A stretch of 40,207 nt of DNA from Pseudanabaena cinerea FACHB-1277 (GTDB taxonomy: Bacteria > Cyanobacteriota > Cyanobacteriia > Pseudanabaenales > Pseudanabaenaceae). The position numbers and the translations under genes are program-made. This document shows, one piece after another, positions 16,466 through 24,974 of this stretch (within the stretch, counting starts at the first letter, position 1; every line of letters begins with the position of its first letter). The notes below the pieces were generated by a model that did no database searches, had not been told where the DNA came from, and saw only the letters and a list, made by a program, of their open reading frames with translations. The stretch is from NCBI RefSeq assembly GCF_014696345.1, contig NZ_JACJPY010000036.1, positions 1 through 40,207 on the forward strand. The letters run 5' to 3'.

Positions 16466-17464
16466 TTAGCCCCAGCGAAATACTGCCGATCCCCAACTTA
16501 GTCCAGCGCCAAACCCTGCGATCGCCACGAGATGATTGGGCTGAATTTTTCCTGCTTGCACCCACTCATTAAGGGCGATCGGGATGGAGGCGGCGGAAGT
16601 ATTGCCATACTTGCCCATGTTGCTGACCGCCTTAGCAGGATCGATGCCGAAACGATTTACCACAGCATCAATAATGCGTTGGTTGGCTTGGTGCAAAATT
16701 AGCCAATCGAGATCGTGGACTTCAAGACTGGCATAATGCAGCGCTTTCTCGATTACTTCAGGCACACGGCGCACCGCAAAGCGATAGACCTCCTGCCCAT
16801 TCATCGTAATTGGATTAAAAGTACTACGTCCCAAATAATTCACATTTAACAGATCATTGCCCTTGCCATCGCTCCGCAACTCAAACCCCAACAAACCATT
16901 CTGCTCAGGGCTACAGGCTTGCAAAACCACAGCCCCTGCGCCATCGCCAAACAAAATACAGGTGCGTCGATCGTGCCAATCCACCCAGCGCGACAGTACA
17001 TCTGCACCGATCAGTAGCACATTTTTATAAACACCAGTGCGGATATATTGGGCGGCTGTGACCATGCCAAAGACAAATCCTGAACAGGCCGCCACCAGAT
17101 CAAAGGCAACTGCCCCATCTGCACCAATAATTTTTTGTACTCGCCCTGCTGTACCAAATAGATCATCGGTGGTGGATGTCGATAGGATAATCAGGTCAAT
17201 ATCTTGAGCCGTTAGCCCTGCGGCAGCGATCGCTTGCTGACCCGCCTTTGCCGCCAAATTTGCCACCGAATCCGCTTCGCCATCGGCAATATGCCGCTCG
17301 TGAATCCCTGTGCGTGAGGCGATCCACTCATCGGTGGTATCGACCATTTGCGAGAGATCGTGATTGGTGAGGATGCGATCGGGAACCGATGCACCACTGC
17401 CAAGCAAACGCACTCCCATCAGTGCGGTGGGGGAAGAAGCGGGGGCGGATTCCAAATTAGTCAT
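16466..17464 (-). CDS. fabH: 3-oxoacyl-ACP synthase III (KAS III)
   Basis: A protein of 332 residues. FabH condenses acetyl-CoA with malonyl-ACP to start fatty-acid synthesis. The thiolase-fold catalytic triad is present: Cys127 (A-A-C-S-G-F), His258 (I-L-H-Q-A-N-Q-R-I) and Asn288 (G-K-Y-G-N-T-S-A-A-S). The usual G-S-G-x-x-V-P-D and D-E-W-I-x-S-R-T-G-I-x-E-R are near the N-terminus, preceded by a ~16-residue extension rich in Ala/Ser. It follows plsX on the same strand by 71 bp, the usual plsX-fabH order, linking fatty-acid initiation to phospholipid synthesis. Confidence 0.97.
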   Translation of the reverse strand: MTNLESAPASSPTALMGVRLLGSGASVPDRILTNHDLSQMVDTTDEWIASRTGIHERHIADGEADSVANLAAKAGQQAIAAAGLTAQDIDLIILSTSTTDDLFGTAGRVQKIIGADGAVAFDLVAACSGFVFGMVTAAQYIRTGVYKNVLLIGADVLSRWVDWHDRRTCILFGDGAGAVVLQACSPEQNGLLGFELRSDGKGNDLLNVNYLGRSTFNPITMNGQEVYRFAVRRVPEVIEKALHYASLEVHDLDWLILHQANQRIIDAVVNRFGIDPAKAVSNMGKYGNTSAASIPIALNEWVQAGKIQPNHLVAIAGFGAGLSWGSAVFRWG

Positions 17465-17535
17465 GGGCTATGTTTGAGGTCTGGATTGCTGAACAAGGGG
17501 TTAGGGGGGATCAATCAGTATTTTCTAGCAGGAAA

Positions 17536-18579
17536 CTAGGTGGGTGGATCATCGGGCAAATCATCCACAGGCACGGATATCTTGGGCTTAATCTGACCGC
17601 GAATTCTTTCTAAAACATCATTATCGACAGCATCCTTAGCCACCCGAATAGCATTGCGAATACTAATCGCATTCGAGCTACCATGCCCAATCACACAAAC
17701 ACCCGCTACGCCTAGCAACAATGCCCCACCATACTCATCGGCATCAATGCGTTCCTTTACTTTTTTAAGGTTGGGTTTTAGCAACATTGCGCCGAGTTTA
17801 CCGCGCCAACCTCTGGGCAGTTCTTCCTTGAGGATTTGCATGACCGCATTGCCGACTCCTTCCGCAAATTTCAAAACCACATTGCCCGCAAAACCATCGC
17901 AGACAATCACATCAAACTGTCCCTTGAGAATGTCGCGCCCTTCGGCATTACCCGCAAAGGTGATTTGGTGGTTATCCTGTAGAGCCTGATGTACGCGCAG
18001 TGCCAATTCGTTACCCTTGCAAGCCTCTTCGCCAATATTCAACAAGCCCACTTGCGGATCTTGGATACCGATCGCATATTTGCTGTACAGGGAACCCATG
18101 ATCGCAAACTGCTCTAAAAATTTGGGGCGACAATCCACGTTTGCGCCGACATCTAATAATAAAACAGGCTTATGGGGGATCTGGGTGGGAAATAATGCCC
18201 CGATCGCAGGACGATCCACGCCTGGCAAGCGACCTAGCCGCAATAATGCCGCCGCCATCGCCGCACCTGAATGTCCCGCCGATATCACCGCGTTGGCTTG
18301 TTTGCGCTTGACCAGATTCATAGCAACGGCAATGGAGCAGTTGGGCTTACGGCGTAAACCTTCGAGAGGCTCATCCTCCATTTCAATGATGCCTTCCGAT
18401 GGCACAATTTCGAGGCGATCGCTTTCGCGATGACCATTTTGCTTGAGGTAGTTCGCAAGAATATCGCGATCGCCCACCAAAGCTATGTCTACATTTAATT
18501 GAGTTTGAGCTAGTATGGCTCCCTCAACCACTTCGCGTGGGGCAAAATCCCCACCCATCGCATCTACGGCAATTCTCAC
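17536..18579 (-). CDS. plsX: Phosphate acyltransferase PlsX
   Basis: A protein of 347 residues. M-R-I-A-V-D-A-M-G-G-D-F-A-P and G-A-I-L-A-Q open the fold, followed by S-A-G-H-S-G-A-A-M-A-A-A, L-L-D-V-G-A-N-V-D-C-R-P and G-F-A-G-N-V-V-L-K. PlsX converts acyl-ACP and phosphate to acyl-phosphate, the donor for PlsY, and associates peripherally with the membrane. The start is GTG 18579. The last ~15 residues (P-V-D-D-L-P-D-D-P-P-T) are an acidic tail. The upstream gap to the prohibitin-like gene (18580-18815) is AT-rich with duplicated TTAGGGATTGC near 18805-18825 and carries the promoter; nothing else is evident. Confidence 0.96.
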   Translation of the reverse strand: MRIAVDAMGGDFAPREVVEGAILAQTQLNVDIALVGDRDILANYLKQNGHRESDRLEIVPSEGIIEMEDEPLEGLRRKPNCSIAVAMNLVKRKQANAVISAGHSGAAMAAALLRLGRLPGVDRPAIGALFPTQIPHKPVLLLDVGANVDCRPKFLEQFAIMGSLYSKYAIGIQDPQVGLLNIGEEACKGNELALRVHQALQDNHQITFAGNAEGRDILKGQFDVIVCDGFAGNVVLKFAEGVGNAVMQILKEELPRGWRGKLGAMLLKPNLKKVKERIDADEYGGALLLGVAGVCVIGHGSSNAISIRNAIRVAKDAVDNDVLERIRGQIKPKISVPVDDLPDDPPT

Positions 18580-18898
18580 TATGGGCGATCCTAATCTAAC
18601 AACAACCTTGACATCCCCTTGATTTCGCCTATGTCAGCGCTGAGAGTGTCAACTGAATATCAATGCATTTAATTTAAAACGTATTTAAACTTAAAAAAAA
18701 TTTTAACAGTTCGAGTCACATCACCCACTAGCGATCGACAAAATATTTTGATTTTGCATCTCAAACATGGCAGGAGAAAGGTGTAAAGTACCGCTCCCCA
18801 ACTTTTAGGGATTGCTTAGGGATTGCGTTCTACGGGCAGAATTAGCGGCGTATTTTGGTTGTTGCCAAGGATGATAATTTTAGAGTTTTGCGATTGCG

Positions 18899-19702
18899 CT
18901 AATTTTTCATTTCCTCGATCGCTTTTAGCTGTAACACCGCAGGTGTTAGCCCCTCCGCTAATATCTTTTGAGCATCGGCACTGCCTTGAGCCGCAATGCG
19001 TTTGCGATCTGCCTCCTGCCTTTCCTTTTCTAAGACAAATTTCATTTGGAGGTTTTCCTGTTCCGCTTTTAAACGCTGTTGGATCGCCGCCTGTAAAGTT
19101 TCAGGTATTATCACATTGCGTAACAATGCCTCATCGACAATAAACCCTAGGGGGGCAAGCTGCTCTCTCAACTTTTCGGCAAGTTTTATACTTACTTCTT
19201 CCCGTTTCGTGGCATAGACCTGTTCAGCAGTATAGCTGGCAATCACTTCACGGGAAATGGAGCGAAATCGGGAAATTACAATTTCTTTTTCCTGAGTACC
19301 AATGTTTAAATAAATCTTTGGTGTTTGGCTGGGATCAATCCGATATTGGATTGCCACATCAATGCCTAGGGCTAGTCCTTCCCTAGAAGTGGCGGCGATC
19401 TCTTCCTTGACGTTGTTAATGCGTGTGGAGTACTGCACAATACGCGAGAAGGGATTGATGCCATGTAAACCTGCGGGTAAAGCCCGATCGATAACCTTGC
19501 CCTGAAAGTCCTCCACGCCCACATTGCCTGCGGGGATCACAATTACCAAGCGGGAAACTGCACTGAGTGTGGTTAGTACGCCGATTAAACCCGCGATCGC
19601 TCTGATCACTAGTTGAGCAATGCGATTCTCAACAATATGCTTACTATTGAGAAATACCAAAATCGAAGTTAAAGAGGCGATCGCCGAGACAATAAAAGCC
19701 AT
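18899..19702 (-). CDS. Prohibitin-like SPFH/Band 7 membrane protein, C-terminus apparently frameshifted
   Basis: A protein of 267 residues from ATG 19702 (AGGAGA 7 bases upstream; the frame reaching 19726 is rejected). Two hydrophobic segments at ~1-18 and ~30-52 are followed by the SPFH domain: V-I-P-A-G-N-V-G-V-E-D-F-Q-G-K-V, P-A-G-L-H-G-I-N-P-F, and Y-T-A-E-Q-V-Y-A-T-K-R-E-E. A coiled coil spans ~200-250. Prohibitins form ring-like membrane assemblies; the thylakoid or plasma membrane role in cyanobacteria is not settled. The frame stops at K-N, but the -1 frame continues at once for 31 codons as A-Q-S-x-N-S-K-I-I-I-L-G and P-L-I-L-P-V-E-R to a stop at 18816. The break is in a run of five A (minus strand); six A would restore the longer protein. 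Confidence 0.88.
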   Translation of the reverse strand: MAFIVSAIASLTSILVFLNSKHIVENRIAQLVIRAIAGLIGVLTTLSAVSRLVIVIPAGNVGVEDFQGKVIDRALPAGLHGINPFSRIVQYSTRINNVKEEIAATSREGLALGIDVAIQYRIDPSQTPKIYLNIGTQEKEIVISRFRSISREVIASYTAEQVYATKREEVSIKLAEKLREQLAPLGFIVDEALLRNVIIPETLQAAIQQRLKAEQENLQMKFVLEKERQEADRKRIAAQGSADAQKILAEGLTPAVLQLKAIEEMKN

Positions 19703-19814
19703 AGGTACATCTCCTAAAATGGTCAAATAATATTCTTAAAAAAACAAGGTCAAGATTTTATAGTCATCGCTAGTCTTGCTAGGGCATAAACCCAAAAAGT
19801 GAGTGGACTCGCGC

Positions 19815-20450
19815 TTATTGGGTTGACAGTCCAGTCTGCAAGGTTTGCAGCACTGCGGACATATCGTTACTCAAAATAGCATTTACATTTAGCCACAAAC
19901 CCGCAAACTCTTGGCTACGCATAACTCCTAATGCATCAGATTCTAATTGACTATATTTGCCATTTTCGAGAATAAACCAATCAATTTGGCGATCTAGTGT
20001 CCGCCAGACAATGTATTCTTTTACGCCGCTACGTTCGTATGTACGTTTTTTGCTGTGCAGATCATAGAAAACTGTACTAGCAGCGATTTCAGCGATGAGT
20101 TCGGGTGCGCCTGATATATAACCGTCATCGTCAATTCTGGCATTGCCATCAATACGAAACAGAACAGCATCGGGTTGGGGTTCATTGTCATTATCCAGAC
20201 GGACGGTTGGCTCAATGCCCACTTCTAACCCCGCGATCGCCGCTTGGTATGTCCCAAGCCAAGTAATGATGTTGCTGTGAGGTTTACCATGAGGGGTAAA
20301 GCGTAAGGGAGATGCCACGTGGACGATACCTTCGATGAGTTCGGCTTTTTTGATTTTTGATGCTGTATAGCGCCGCTCAAATTCTTCACGATTGAGGCGA
20401 TCGCCATTTTCGAGGATGGTTAGTGATGATGGAGAGTTGGCAATAACCAT
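19815..20450 (-). CDS. Uma2 (DUF820) family PD-(D/E)XK nuclease-like protein
   Basis: A protein of 211 residues from ATG 20450 (M-V-I-A-N-S). Features: R-L-N-R-E-E-F-E-R-R-Y and K-A-E-L-I-E-G-I-V-H near the N-terminus, T-V-R-L-D-N-D-N-E-P-Q-P-D-A-V-L-F (Asp), P-E-L-I-A-E-I-A-A-S (Glu), then K-K-R-T-Y-E-R-S-G-V-K-E-Y-I-V-W. The P-D ... E-I pair fits the PD-(D/E)XK core. It is divergent from the 4004-4588 protein and belongs to another subgroup of the family. It is separated from the prohibitin-like gene by 112 bp. The start region adjoins a MITE repeat at 20501. Function unproven. Confidence 0.85.
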   Translation of the reverse strand: MVIANSPSSLTILENGDRLNREEFERRYTASKIKKAELIEGIVHVASPLRFTPHGKPHSNIITWLGTYQAAIAGLEVGIEPTVRLDNDNEPQPDAVLFRIDGNARIDDDGYISGAPELIAEIAASTVFYDLHSKKRTYERSGVKEYIVWRTLDRQIDWFILENGKYSQLESDALGVMRSQEFAGLWLNVNAILSNDMSAVLQTLQTGLSTQ

Positions 20451-20500
20451 GATGTTTAGAGATTGTACCTGCAATAATTTTAGCAGTCTAAAAACCAAGA

Positions 20501-20572
20501 AGTTTGTTCCGCCCGCTACGCGGGCGGAACAAACTCTGGTTTTGGATTTTAATTAAACTGAGCTACTTACAA
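20501..20572. repeat. GC-hairpin repeat element, copy 1
   Basis: A 16-bp perfect stem at 20501-20535 (GTTTGTTCCGCCCGC, loop TAC, complement), then TCTGGTTTTGGATTTTAATT and the end motif AGCTACTT at 20561-20568. It shares the arrangement with copies at 20678-20787 and 34141-34215. It fills part of the 374-bp gap before pntAA. Confidence 0.7.
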
Positions 20573-20677
20573 CATTGCATTACATCGCTCAACAGTTCTT
20601 CTTAATTCTTTACAGCAGAGTAAAGATTATCTAAAGAATCGCCCACAAGTTCCCCTAAACAAGCATTAATAGACTTA

Positions 20678-20787
20678 ATCTAAATAGCTCAGCATAGTTC
20701 AAACTAAAACCCAGAGCCTTGACTGCCCGCTACGTGGGCGGTCAAAGTTTCAGGGTTTTAAGTTTACTTATAATTAGCTACTTAAAT
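20678..20787. mobile_element. GC-hairpin MITE, copy 2, with terminal inverted repeats
   Basis: The ends ATCTAAATAGCT (20678-20689) and AGCTACTTAAAT (20776-20787) are inverted, 10 of 12 matching. Inside are arms AAACTAAAACCC / GGGTTTTAAGTTT and a GC hairpin at 20718-20746 (GACTGCCCGC / GTGGGCGGTC). About 110 bp, non-coding, ending 37 bp before the pntAA start. This is the most complete of the three copies. Confidence 0.65.
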
Positions 20788-20824
20788 GAATTTTTTAGAT
20801 CTAATAACTTCAATGTGAGCGCGA

Positions 20825-21967
20825 ATGAAAATAGGCGTTATTAAAGAAATTGAATTTGGAGAACGGAGAGTTGCTCTCATTCCTGAAGTAGTCAGTCGAT
20901 TAGTCAAAAATGGCTTAGAGATATTGGTTGAGAGTCATGCGGGTGAAGCGTCCTATTTTGCCGACAGCACCTATGTCGAAGCTGGGGCAACGATTGTCAC
21001 TGATAAAGCTACCTTAATCACAGAGTCAGACATTCTCCTCAAGGTGGGCGCACCCCGTGAGGAAGAAGTGGATATGTTTCGTTCTGGTCAAATTACCATT
21101 GGTTTTCTCAATCCTTTGGGCAGACCCGAACTGATTCGCCGCCTTGCTAATCAGGGTGTGACGGCGATGAGTATGGAGATGATCCCCCGTAGTAGTCGGG
21201 CGCAGAGCATGGATGCTTTGTCTTCCCAAGCCTCGATCGCGGGTTACAAGGCAGTACTAGTTGCTGCTGCCGCCTTGCCCAAATATTTACCGATGTTGAC
21301 CACGGCGGCTGGCACGATCCCGCCTGCAAAGGTGGTAGTGTTGGGGGCAGGCGTGGCAGGATTACAGGCGATCGCCACTGCCCGTCGTCTTGGTGCACAG
21401 GTTGAGGCTTACGACATTCGTCCTGCGGTGCGCGAAGAAGTGCAGAGCTTGGGCGCAAAGTTTATTGATGTGATTCTCCAAGAAGACACCACTGCATCAG
21501 GCGGCTATGCTAAGGAGATTTCGGAAGCGGCGAAGCAACACGCGCAAACTGTGCTGGCAAAGCATATCAAGGAAGCCGATATTGTGATCACCACTGCCCA
21601 AGTGCCAGGACGCAAAGCGCCTGTGATGGTCACAGAAGCAATGATCGCCCAGATGCGGCGTGGTTCGATCATTGTCGATTTGGCGGGTGAGCAGGGTGGC
21701 AACTGTGAAGGCACTGTGGCGGGGCGCGATGTGATCAGTCATGGGGTCACAATTATTTCTCCCATCAATTTACCTGCCTCGATGCCGATCCATGCTTCAC
21801 AAAAATATGCCAAAAACTTGCTGAATCTTCTTAATCATTTGATTAAGAAGGGCGAACTTCATCTTGACTTTGAGGATGACATTATCAGTAGCACCTGTGT
21901 CACCCATGCTGGTGCAATTCTCAACCAGCGCGTTAAAGACGCGATCGCGCAACTAGTCCCAAATTAA
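20825..21967 (+). CDS. pntAA: NAD(P) transhydrogenase alpha-1 subunit (NAD-binding domain I)
   Basis: A protein of 380 residues. M-K-I-G-V-I-K-E-I-E-F-G-E-R-R-V-A-L-I-P-E, G-A-P-R-E-E-E-V, P-R-S-S-R-A-Q-S-M-D-A-L-S-S-Q, the Rossmann motif V-V-L-G-A-G-V-A-G-L-Q-A-I-A-T-A-R-R-L-G-A and D-L-A-G-E-Q-G-G-N identify domain I. Proton-translocating transhydrogenase uses the proton gradient to reduce NADP+ with NADH. Cyanobacteria split the alpha chain, so this soluble part is followed by a membrane alpha-2 subunit and pntB. No strong Shine-Dalgarno is visible; ATG 20825 matches the conserved N-terminus. Confidence 0.96.
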   Translation: MKIGVIKEIEFGERRVALIPEVVSRLVKNGLEILVESHAGEASYFADSTYVEAGATIVTDKATLITESDILLKVGAPREEEVDMFRSGQITIGFLNPLGRPELIRRLANQGVTAMSMEMIPRSSRAQSMDALSSQASIAGYKAVLVAAAALPKYLPMLTTAAGTIPPAKVVVLGAGVAGLQAIATARRLGAQVEAYDIRPAVREEVQSLGAKFIDVILQEDTTASGGYAKEISEAAKQHAQTVLAKHIKEADIVITTAQVPGRKAPVMVTEAMIAQMRRGSIIVDLAGEQGGNCEGTVAGRDVISHGVTIISPINLPASMPIHASQKYAKNLLNLLNHLIKKGELHLDFEDDIISSTCVTHAGAILNQRVKDAIAQLVPN

Positions 21968-21997
21968 GCAATCAATTAAGCAATAAATAATTCACAC

Positions 21998-22288
21998 ATG
22001 AATGAACAACTAATCGGCGCTCTCTTTGTGCTAGTGCTTGCCTCCTTTGCGGGCTTTGAAGTGATCAATAAAGTACCGCCCACATTACATACGCCGCTAA
22101 TGTCTGGCTCTAATGCAATTTCGGGGATCTGCGTCATCGGAGCGTTAATTGTGGCGGGTAGTGATGTCCATCCCAATTTGTCGGTGATATTGGGCTTGCT
22201 TTCTGTGGTTTGCGCCACGATCAATGTGGTGGGCGGCTTTCTCGTTACTGACCGAATGTTACAAATGTTTAAAAAGAAGGAAGTATAA
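21998..22288 (+). CDS. pntAB: NAD(P) transhydrogenase alpha-2 membrane subunit
   Basis: A protein of 96 residues with three hydrophobic helices (~5-21, ~34-54, ~58-80). F-A-G-F-E-V-I-N-K-V-P-P-T-L-H-T-P-L-M-S-G-S-N-A-I-S-G-I is the conserved membrane segment of domain II that contributes to the proton path. It begins 30 bp after pntAA and ends 6 bp before pntB, so the three form an operon. The C-terminus (D-R-M-L-x-M-F-K-K-K-E) is the usual end. Confidence 0.95.
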   Translation: MNEQLIGALFVLVLASFAGFEVINKVPPTLHTPLMSGSNAISGICVIGALIVAGSDVHPNLSVILGLLSVVCATINVVGGFLVTDRMLQMFKKKEV

Positions 22289-22294
22289 TTCACC

Positions 22295-23731
22295 ATGATT
22301 GCAAATATAACTAGTTCCTTCTCAAATTCCTTAGCGGACTACTTGCCAACAGGGATTCAACTTGCCTATTTAGTCGCGGCATCTCTGTTTATCATCGGAC
22401 TTAAGCAGATGGGTTCCCCTGCGACGGCTAGGCGCGGTAACTTGCTAGGGGCGATCGCTATGTTGTTGGCGGTGGTTGGCACATTGCTAGACAAACAGGT
22501 TTTGAGCTATGGCTTGATCATGGTGGCGATCGCCATTGGGTCAGCGATCGGCTCCCTCATCGCTTACAAGGTCGCTATGACCGATATGCCGCAGATGGTG
22601 GGCTTACTCAATGGTCTGGGGGGCTTAGCCTCTTCCCTTGTGGCGGTGGGAGCCTATTGGCAGGTGACTAGTCTGGGTAACGATCTGCCCATTGTCGATA
22701 ATCTTTCAATTATTATCAGCGTTCTAATTGGAAATATTACCTTTACAGGCAGTGCGATCGCCTTTGCCAAGTTGCAAGGCTTGATTGGCGGCGCACCCAT
22801 TCGCTTTGCCTATCAACAGGTTCTCAATATTTTTCTATTAGTGGGCTTTGGCATTGGTACGGTGCTGCTGGTTGTCAATCCTCAAGACCTGCCCGTTTTT
22901 ATTACCATTAACGCACTTTCCTTACTCATTGGTGTATTATTCGTGATCCCCATTGGTGGCGGCGATATGCCCGTAGTCATTTCCCTGCTCAACTCCCTAT
23001 CGGGGGTTGCCGCCAGTGCCGCAGGTTTTGTGGTAATGAATAATGTGCTGATTATTTCAGGAGCTTTGGTGGGAGCATCGGGCTTGATTTTGACGCAAAT
23101 TATGTGCAAAGCCATGAATCGCACCCTGCCAAATGTGCTGTTTAGCGGCTTTGGTACTGCGATCGCCGCCGATGGTAGCGCTGAAGACAATAGCAACAAA
23201 ACCGTGAAAACCATCGATCTTGAAGAATGTGCAATGATGCTCGGCTATGCGCGATCGGTGGTAATCGTGCCAGGTTATGGCATGGCGGTGGCGCAGGCAC
23301 AACACGCCGTGCGCGAACTGTCGGATATGCTAGAGCGTAAGGGGGTGGAAGTGAAGTTTGCAATCCATCCTGTGGCTGGCAGAATGCCTGGGCATATGAA
23401 TGTGCTGCTGGCGGAAGCCAACGTTCCCTATTCGCAACTCTATGATATGGATGATATCAATACGCAGTTTGAGAATACGGATGTGGTGCTGATCATTGGT
23501 GCAAATGATGTGGTTAACCCTGCGGCAAGGACTAATCAGGCAAGCCCCATTTACGGAATGCCAATTTTGGAAGTGGATAAGGCTAAAAATGCGATCGTAA
23601 TCAAGCGGGGCATGAATGCAGGTTTCTCTGGTGTGGAAAATGAATTGTTTTACCATCAAAAAACGATGATGCTATTCGGCGGCGCAAAGGATATGGTTGC
23701 TAAGCTGTCGAACGAGCTAAAGCAGATCTAG
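22295..23731 (+). CDS. pntB: NAD(P) transhydrogenase beta subunit
   Basis: A protein of 478 residues. The N-terminal ~270 residues hold about eight or nine membrane helices (G-L-K-Q-M-G-S-P-A-T-A-R-R-G-N, D-M-P-Q-M-V-G-L-L-N-G-L-G-G). The C-terminal domain III binds NADP(H): V-V-I-V-P-G-Y-G-M-A-V-A-Q-A-Q, H-P-V-A-G-R-M-P-G-H-M-N-V-L-L-A-E-A, G-A-N-D-V-V-N-P-A-A and K-R-G-M-N-A-G-F-S-G-V-E-N. Length and motifs are complete. AAGGAAG lies about 11 bases before the ATG. A strong hairpin terminator at 23767-23799 ends the operon. Confidence 0.97.
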   Translation: MIANITSSFSNSLADYLPTGIQLAYLVAASLFIIGLKQMGSPATARRGNLLGAIAMLLAVVGTLLDKQVLSYGLIMVAIAIGSAIGSLIAYKVAMTDMPQMVGLLNGLGGLASSLVAVGAYWQVTSLGNDLPIVDNLSIIISVLIGNITFTGSAIAFAKLQGLIGGAPIRFAYQQVLNIFLLVGFGIGTVLLVVNPQDLPVFITINALSLLIGVLFVIPIGGGDMPVVISLLNSLSGVAASAAGFVVMNNVLIISGALVGASGLILTQIMCKAMNRTLPNVLFSGFGTAIAADGSAEDNSNKTVKTIDLEECAMMLGYARSVVIVPGYGMAVAQAQHAVRELSDMLERKGVEVKFAIHPVAGRMPGHMNVLLAEANVPYSQLYDMDDINTQFENTDVVLIIGANDVVNPAARTNQASPIYGMPILEVDKAKNAIVIKRGMNAGFSGVENELFYHQKTMMLFGGAKDMVAKLSNELKQI

Positions 23732-23766
23732 AATGAAGCTAGAATGCACTTACAGTGGTTTTCTAG

Positions 23767-23806
23767 ATTGAAAAGCGGCGCTTCGCGCCGCTTTTCAATA
23801 ATCTTA
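23767..23806 (+). terminator. Terminator of the pnt operon
   Basis: A 14-bp stem (ATTGAAAAGCGGCG / CGCCGCTTTTCAAT) with a 5-base CTTCG loop at 23767-23799, 36 bp after the pntB stop, then a T-rich run. The core GGCGCTTCGCGCC recurs at 26473-26507, and a relative with an AAA loop is at 30122-30144. Confidence 0.8.
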
Positions 23807-23823
23807 TATATTTTTTAAGGTTT

Positions 23824-24750
23824 ATGGCGCAGCATCCTTTGAGCAAATGGTTTCGCAATATTTGGCATTGGCGCACGATCGCCCAAATCATCTTTTTGGC
23901 GATGGTAATTACTTGCAGCATCTTGGCATGGAATACCCTAGCGCGAAATATGCGAAGCTCTGGGCTGGCGATCAGTTTTGACTTTCTCGCCGATCCCGCC
24001 TCCTTTGATATTGCCGATACACCTTTTCCTTACAAAGCCTCTGATAGTTATACCAAAGCCCTACAGGTGGGATTGCTCAACTCTCTCAAAGTGATCGCCG
24101 TGAGCATCCTATCAGCAACCGCGATCGGCATAACGGTGGGGGTTGCTAGATTATCAAATAATTGGCTAGTTAAGCACCTGTCGCAGGTTTATGTGGAAAT
24201 CTTACGAAATACGCCGTTGTTATTGCAACTGTTCTTTTGGTATTCAGCCATCTTTTTGAGCTTGCCCGCCACTGGCGATCGCCTCGGTTTCGCGATCCTT
24301 GCTAAGGATGGCATTACTTTTCCTGCCTTGAAAATGACCTTGAGTTCCGAATTTTGCGCCTTGGTGATGGGTTTGACCATGTTTGCCAGTGCCTTTATTG
24401 CTGAAATTGTGCGCGGCGGCATTTTGGCGGTTCCCAAAGGACAAACAGAAGCAGCTAAGGCTCTAGGTTTAAGCAATTTCCAAACCCTGCAAAAAATCGT
24501 ATTACCCCAAGCATTGCGCGTAATTATTCCCTCCCTCACCAGTCAATATGTGAATATTGCTAAAAATTCCAGCTTGGCGATCGCGATCGGCTACACCGAC
24601 ATTTATCGCATTGCCTCCACTACCATCAATCAAACGGGGCGACCTGTAAATGTCATTTTGATCATTATGGCGGTCTATCTCACCATTAGCCTAAGCATTT
24701 CTTTAGGAATGAATCTCTTAAATCGTCAGTTTCAAATCGTGGAGCGTTAA
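23824..24750 (+). CDS. Polar amino-acid ABC transporter permease (NatG/AapQ-like)
   Basis: A protein of 308 residues with hydrophobic spans near ~18-37, ~85-110, ~128-150, ~175-195 and ~275-297. F-P-Y-K-A-S-D-S-Y-T-K-A-L-Q-V-G-L-L-N-S-L-K-V opens the HisMQ-type domain; V-E-I-L-R-N-T-P-L-L-L-Q-L-F-F-W-Y and the EAA loop (E-A-A-K-A-L-G-L-S-N-F-Q-T-L-Q-K-I-V-L-P-Q-A-L-R) contact the ATPase. It resembles NatG of the cyanobacterial N-I amino-acid system, which normally sits with natF, natH and an ATPase gene. None of these is adjacent: it is flanked by the pnt terminator and its own perfect 22-bp terminator, so it is an orphan here. Confidence 0.87.
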   Translation: MAQHPLSKWFRNIWHWRTIAQIIFLAMVITCSILAWNTLARNMRSSGLAISFDFLADPASFDIADTPFPYKASDSYTKALQVGLLNSLKVIAVSILSATAIGITVGVARLSNNWLVKHLSQVYVEILRNTPLLLQLFFWYSAIFLSLPATGDRLGFAILAKDGITFPALKMTLSSEFCALVMGLTMFASAFIAEIVRGGILAVPKGQTEAAKALGLSNFQTLQKIVLPQALRVIIPSLTSQYVNIAKNSSLAIAIGYTDIYRIASTTINQTGRPVNVILIIMAVYLTISLSISLGMNLLNRQFQIVER

Positions 24751-24755
24751 AGTCA

Positions 24756-24802
24756 GAAAAAATTTTAAAAGGCTTGCAAAGCAAGCCTTTTAAAATTTTT
24801 TC
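24756..24802 (+). terminator. Terminator of the amino-acid permease gene
   Basis: Perfect 22-bp arms (GAAAAAATTTTAAAAGGCTTGC and complement) around an AAA loop at 24756-24802, starting 6 bp after the stop. The U-rich 3' arm serves as the tract. Confidence 0.85.
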
Positions 24803-24811
24803 TATAATAAC

Positions 24812-24949
24812 TGATGTTACGTAGAACCCTCACCCCCCAGCCCCCTCTCCCGCAGGAGAGGGGGAGAAAACTCTAATATTTTCTTGTTCTCTCTCCTACG
24901 CGAGAGGGGCTAGAGGTGAGGGCTTTAGAAGTTTCCACATAACATTAGT
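24812..24949. repeat. CCCTCACCCC-type inverted repeat element
   Basis: Outer ends TGATGTTACGTAGA and TCCACATAACATTA are inverted with about three differences. Inside, CCCTCACC...AGCCCC at 24828-24843 pairs with GGGGCTAGAGGTGAGGG at 24906-24922. An inner palindrome (CCCCTCTCCC / GGAGAGGGG) lies at 24842-24863. This C-rich family is widely dispersed in cyanobacterial genomes. It sits between two same-strand genes and contains no open frame. Confidence 0.65.
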
Positions 24950-24974
24950 AATAATCAAAATATTAATCGTCAAA

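Noticed and set aside
18700-18735. tRNA-like TTCGAGTC box
   Set aside because: A single GTTCGAGTC match without an acceptor stem, anticodon arm or D-loop nearby.
18890-18910. Programmed -1 frameshift in the prohibitin-like gene
   Set aside because: The heptamer would need A AAA AAT but the first base is G, and no downstream stem-loop is evident. A simple one-base deletion is more likely, so it is reported only as a frameshift.
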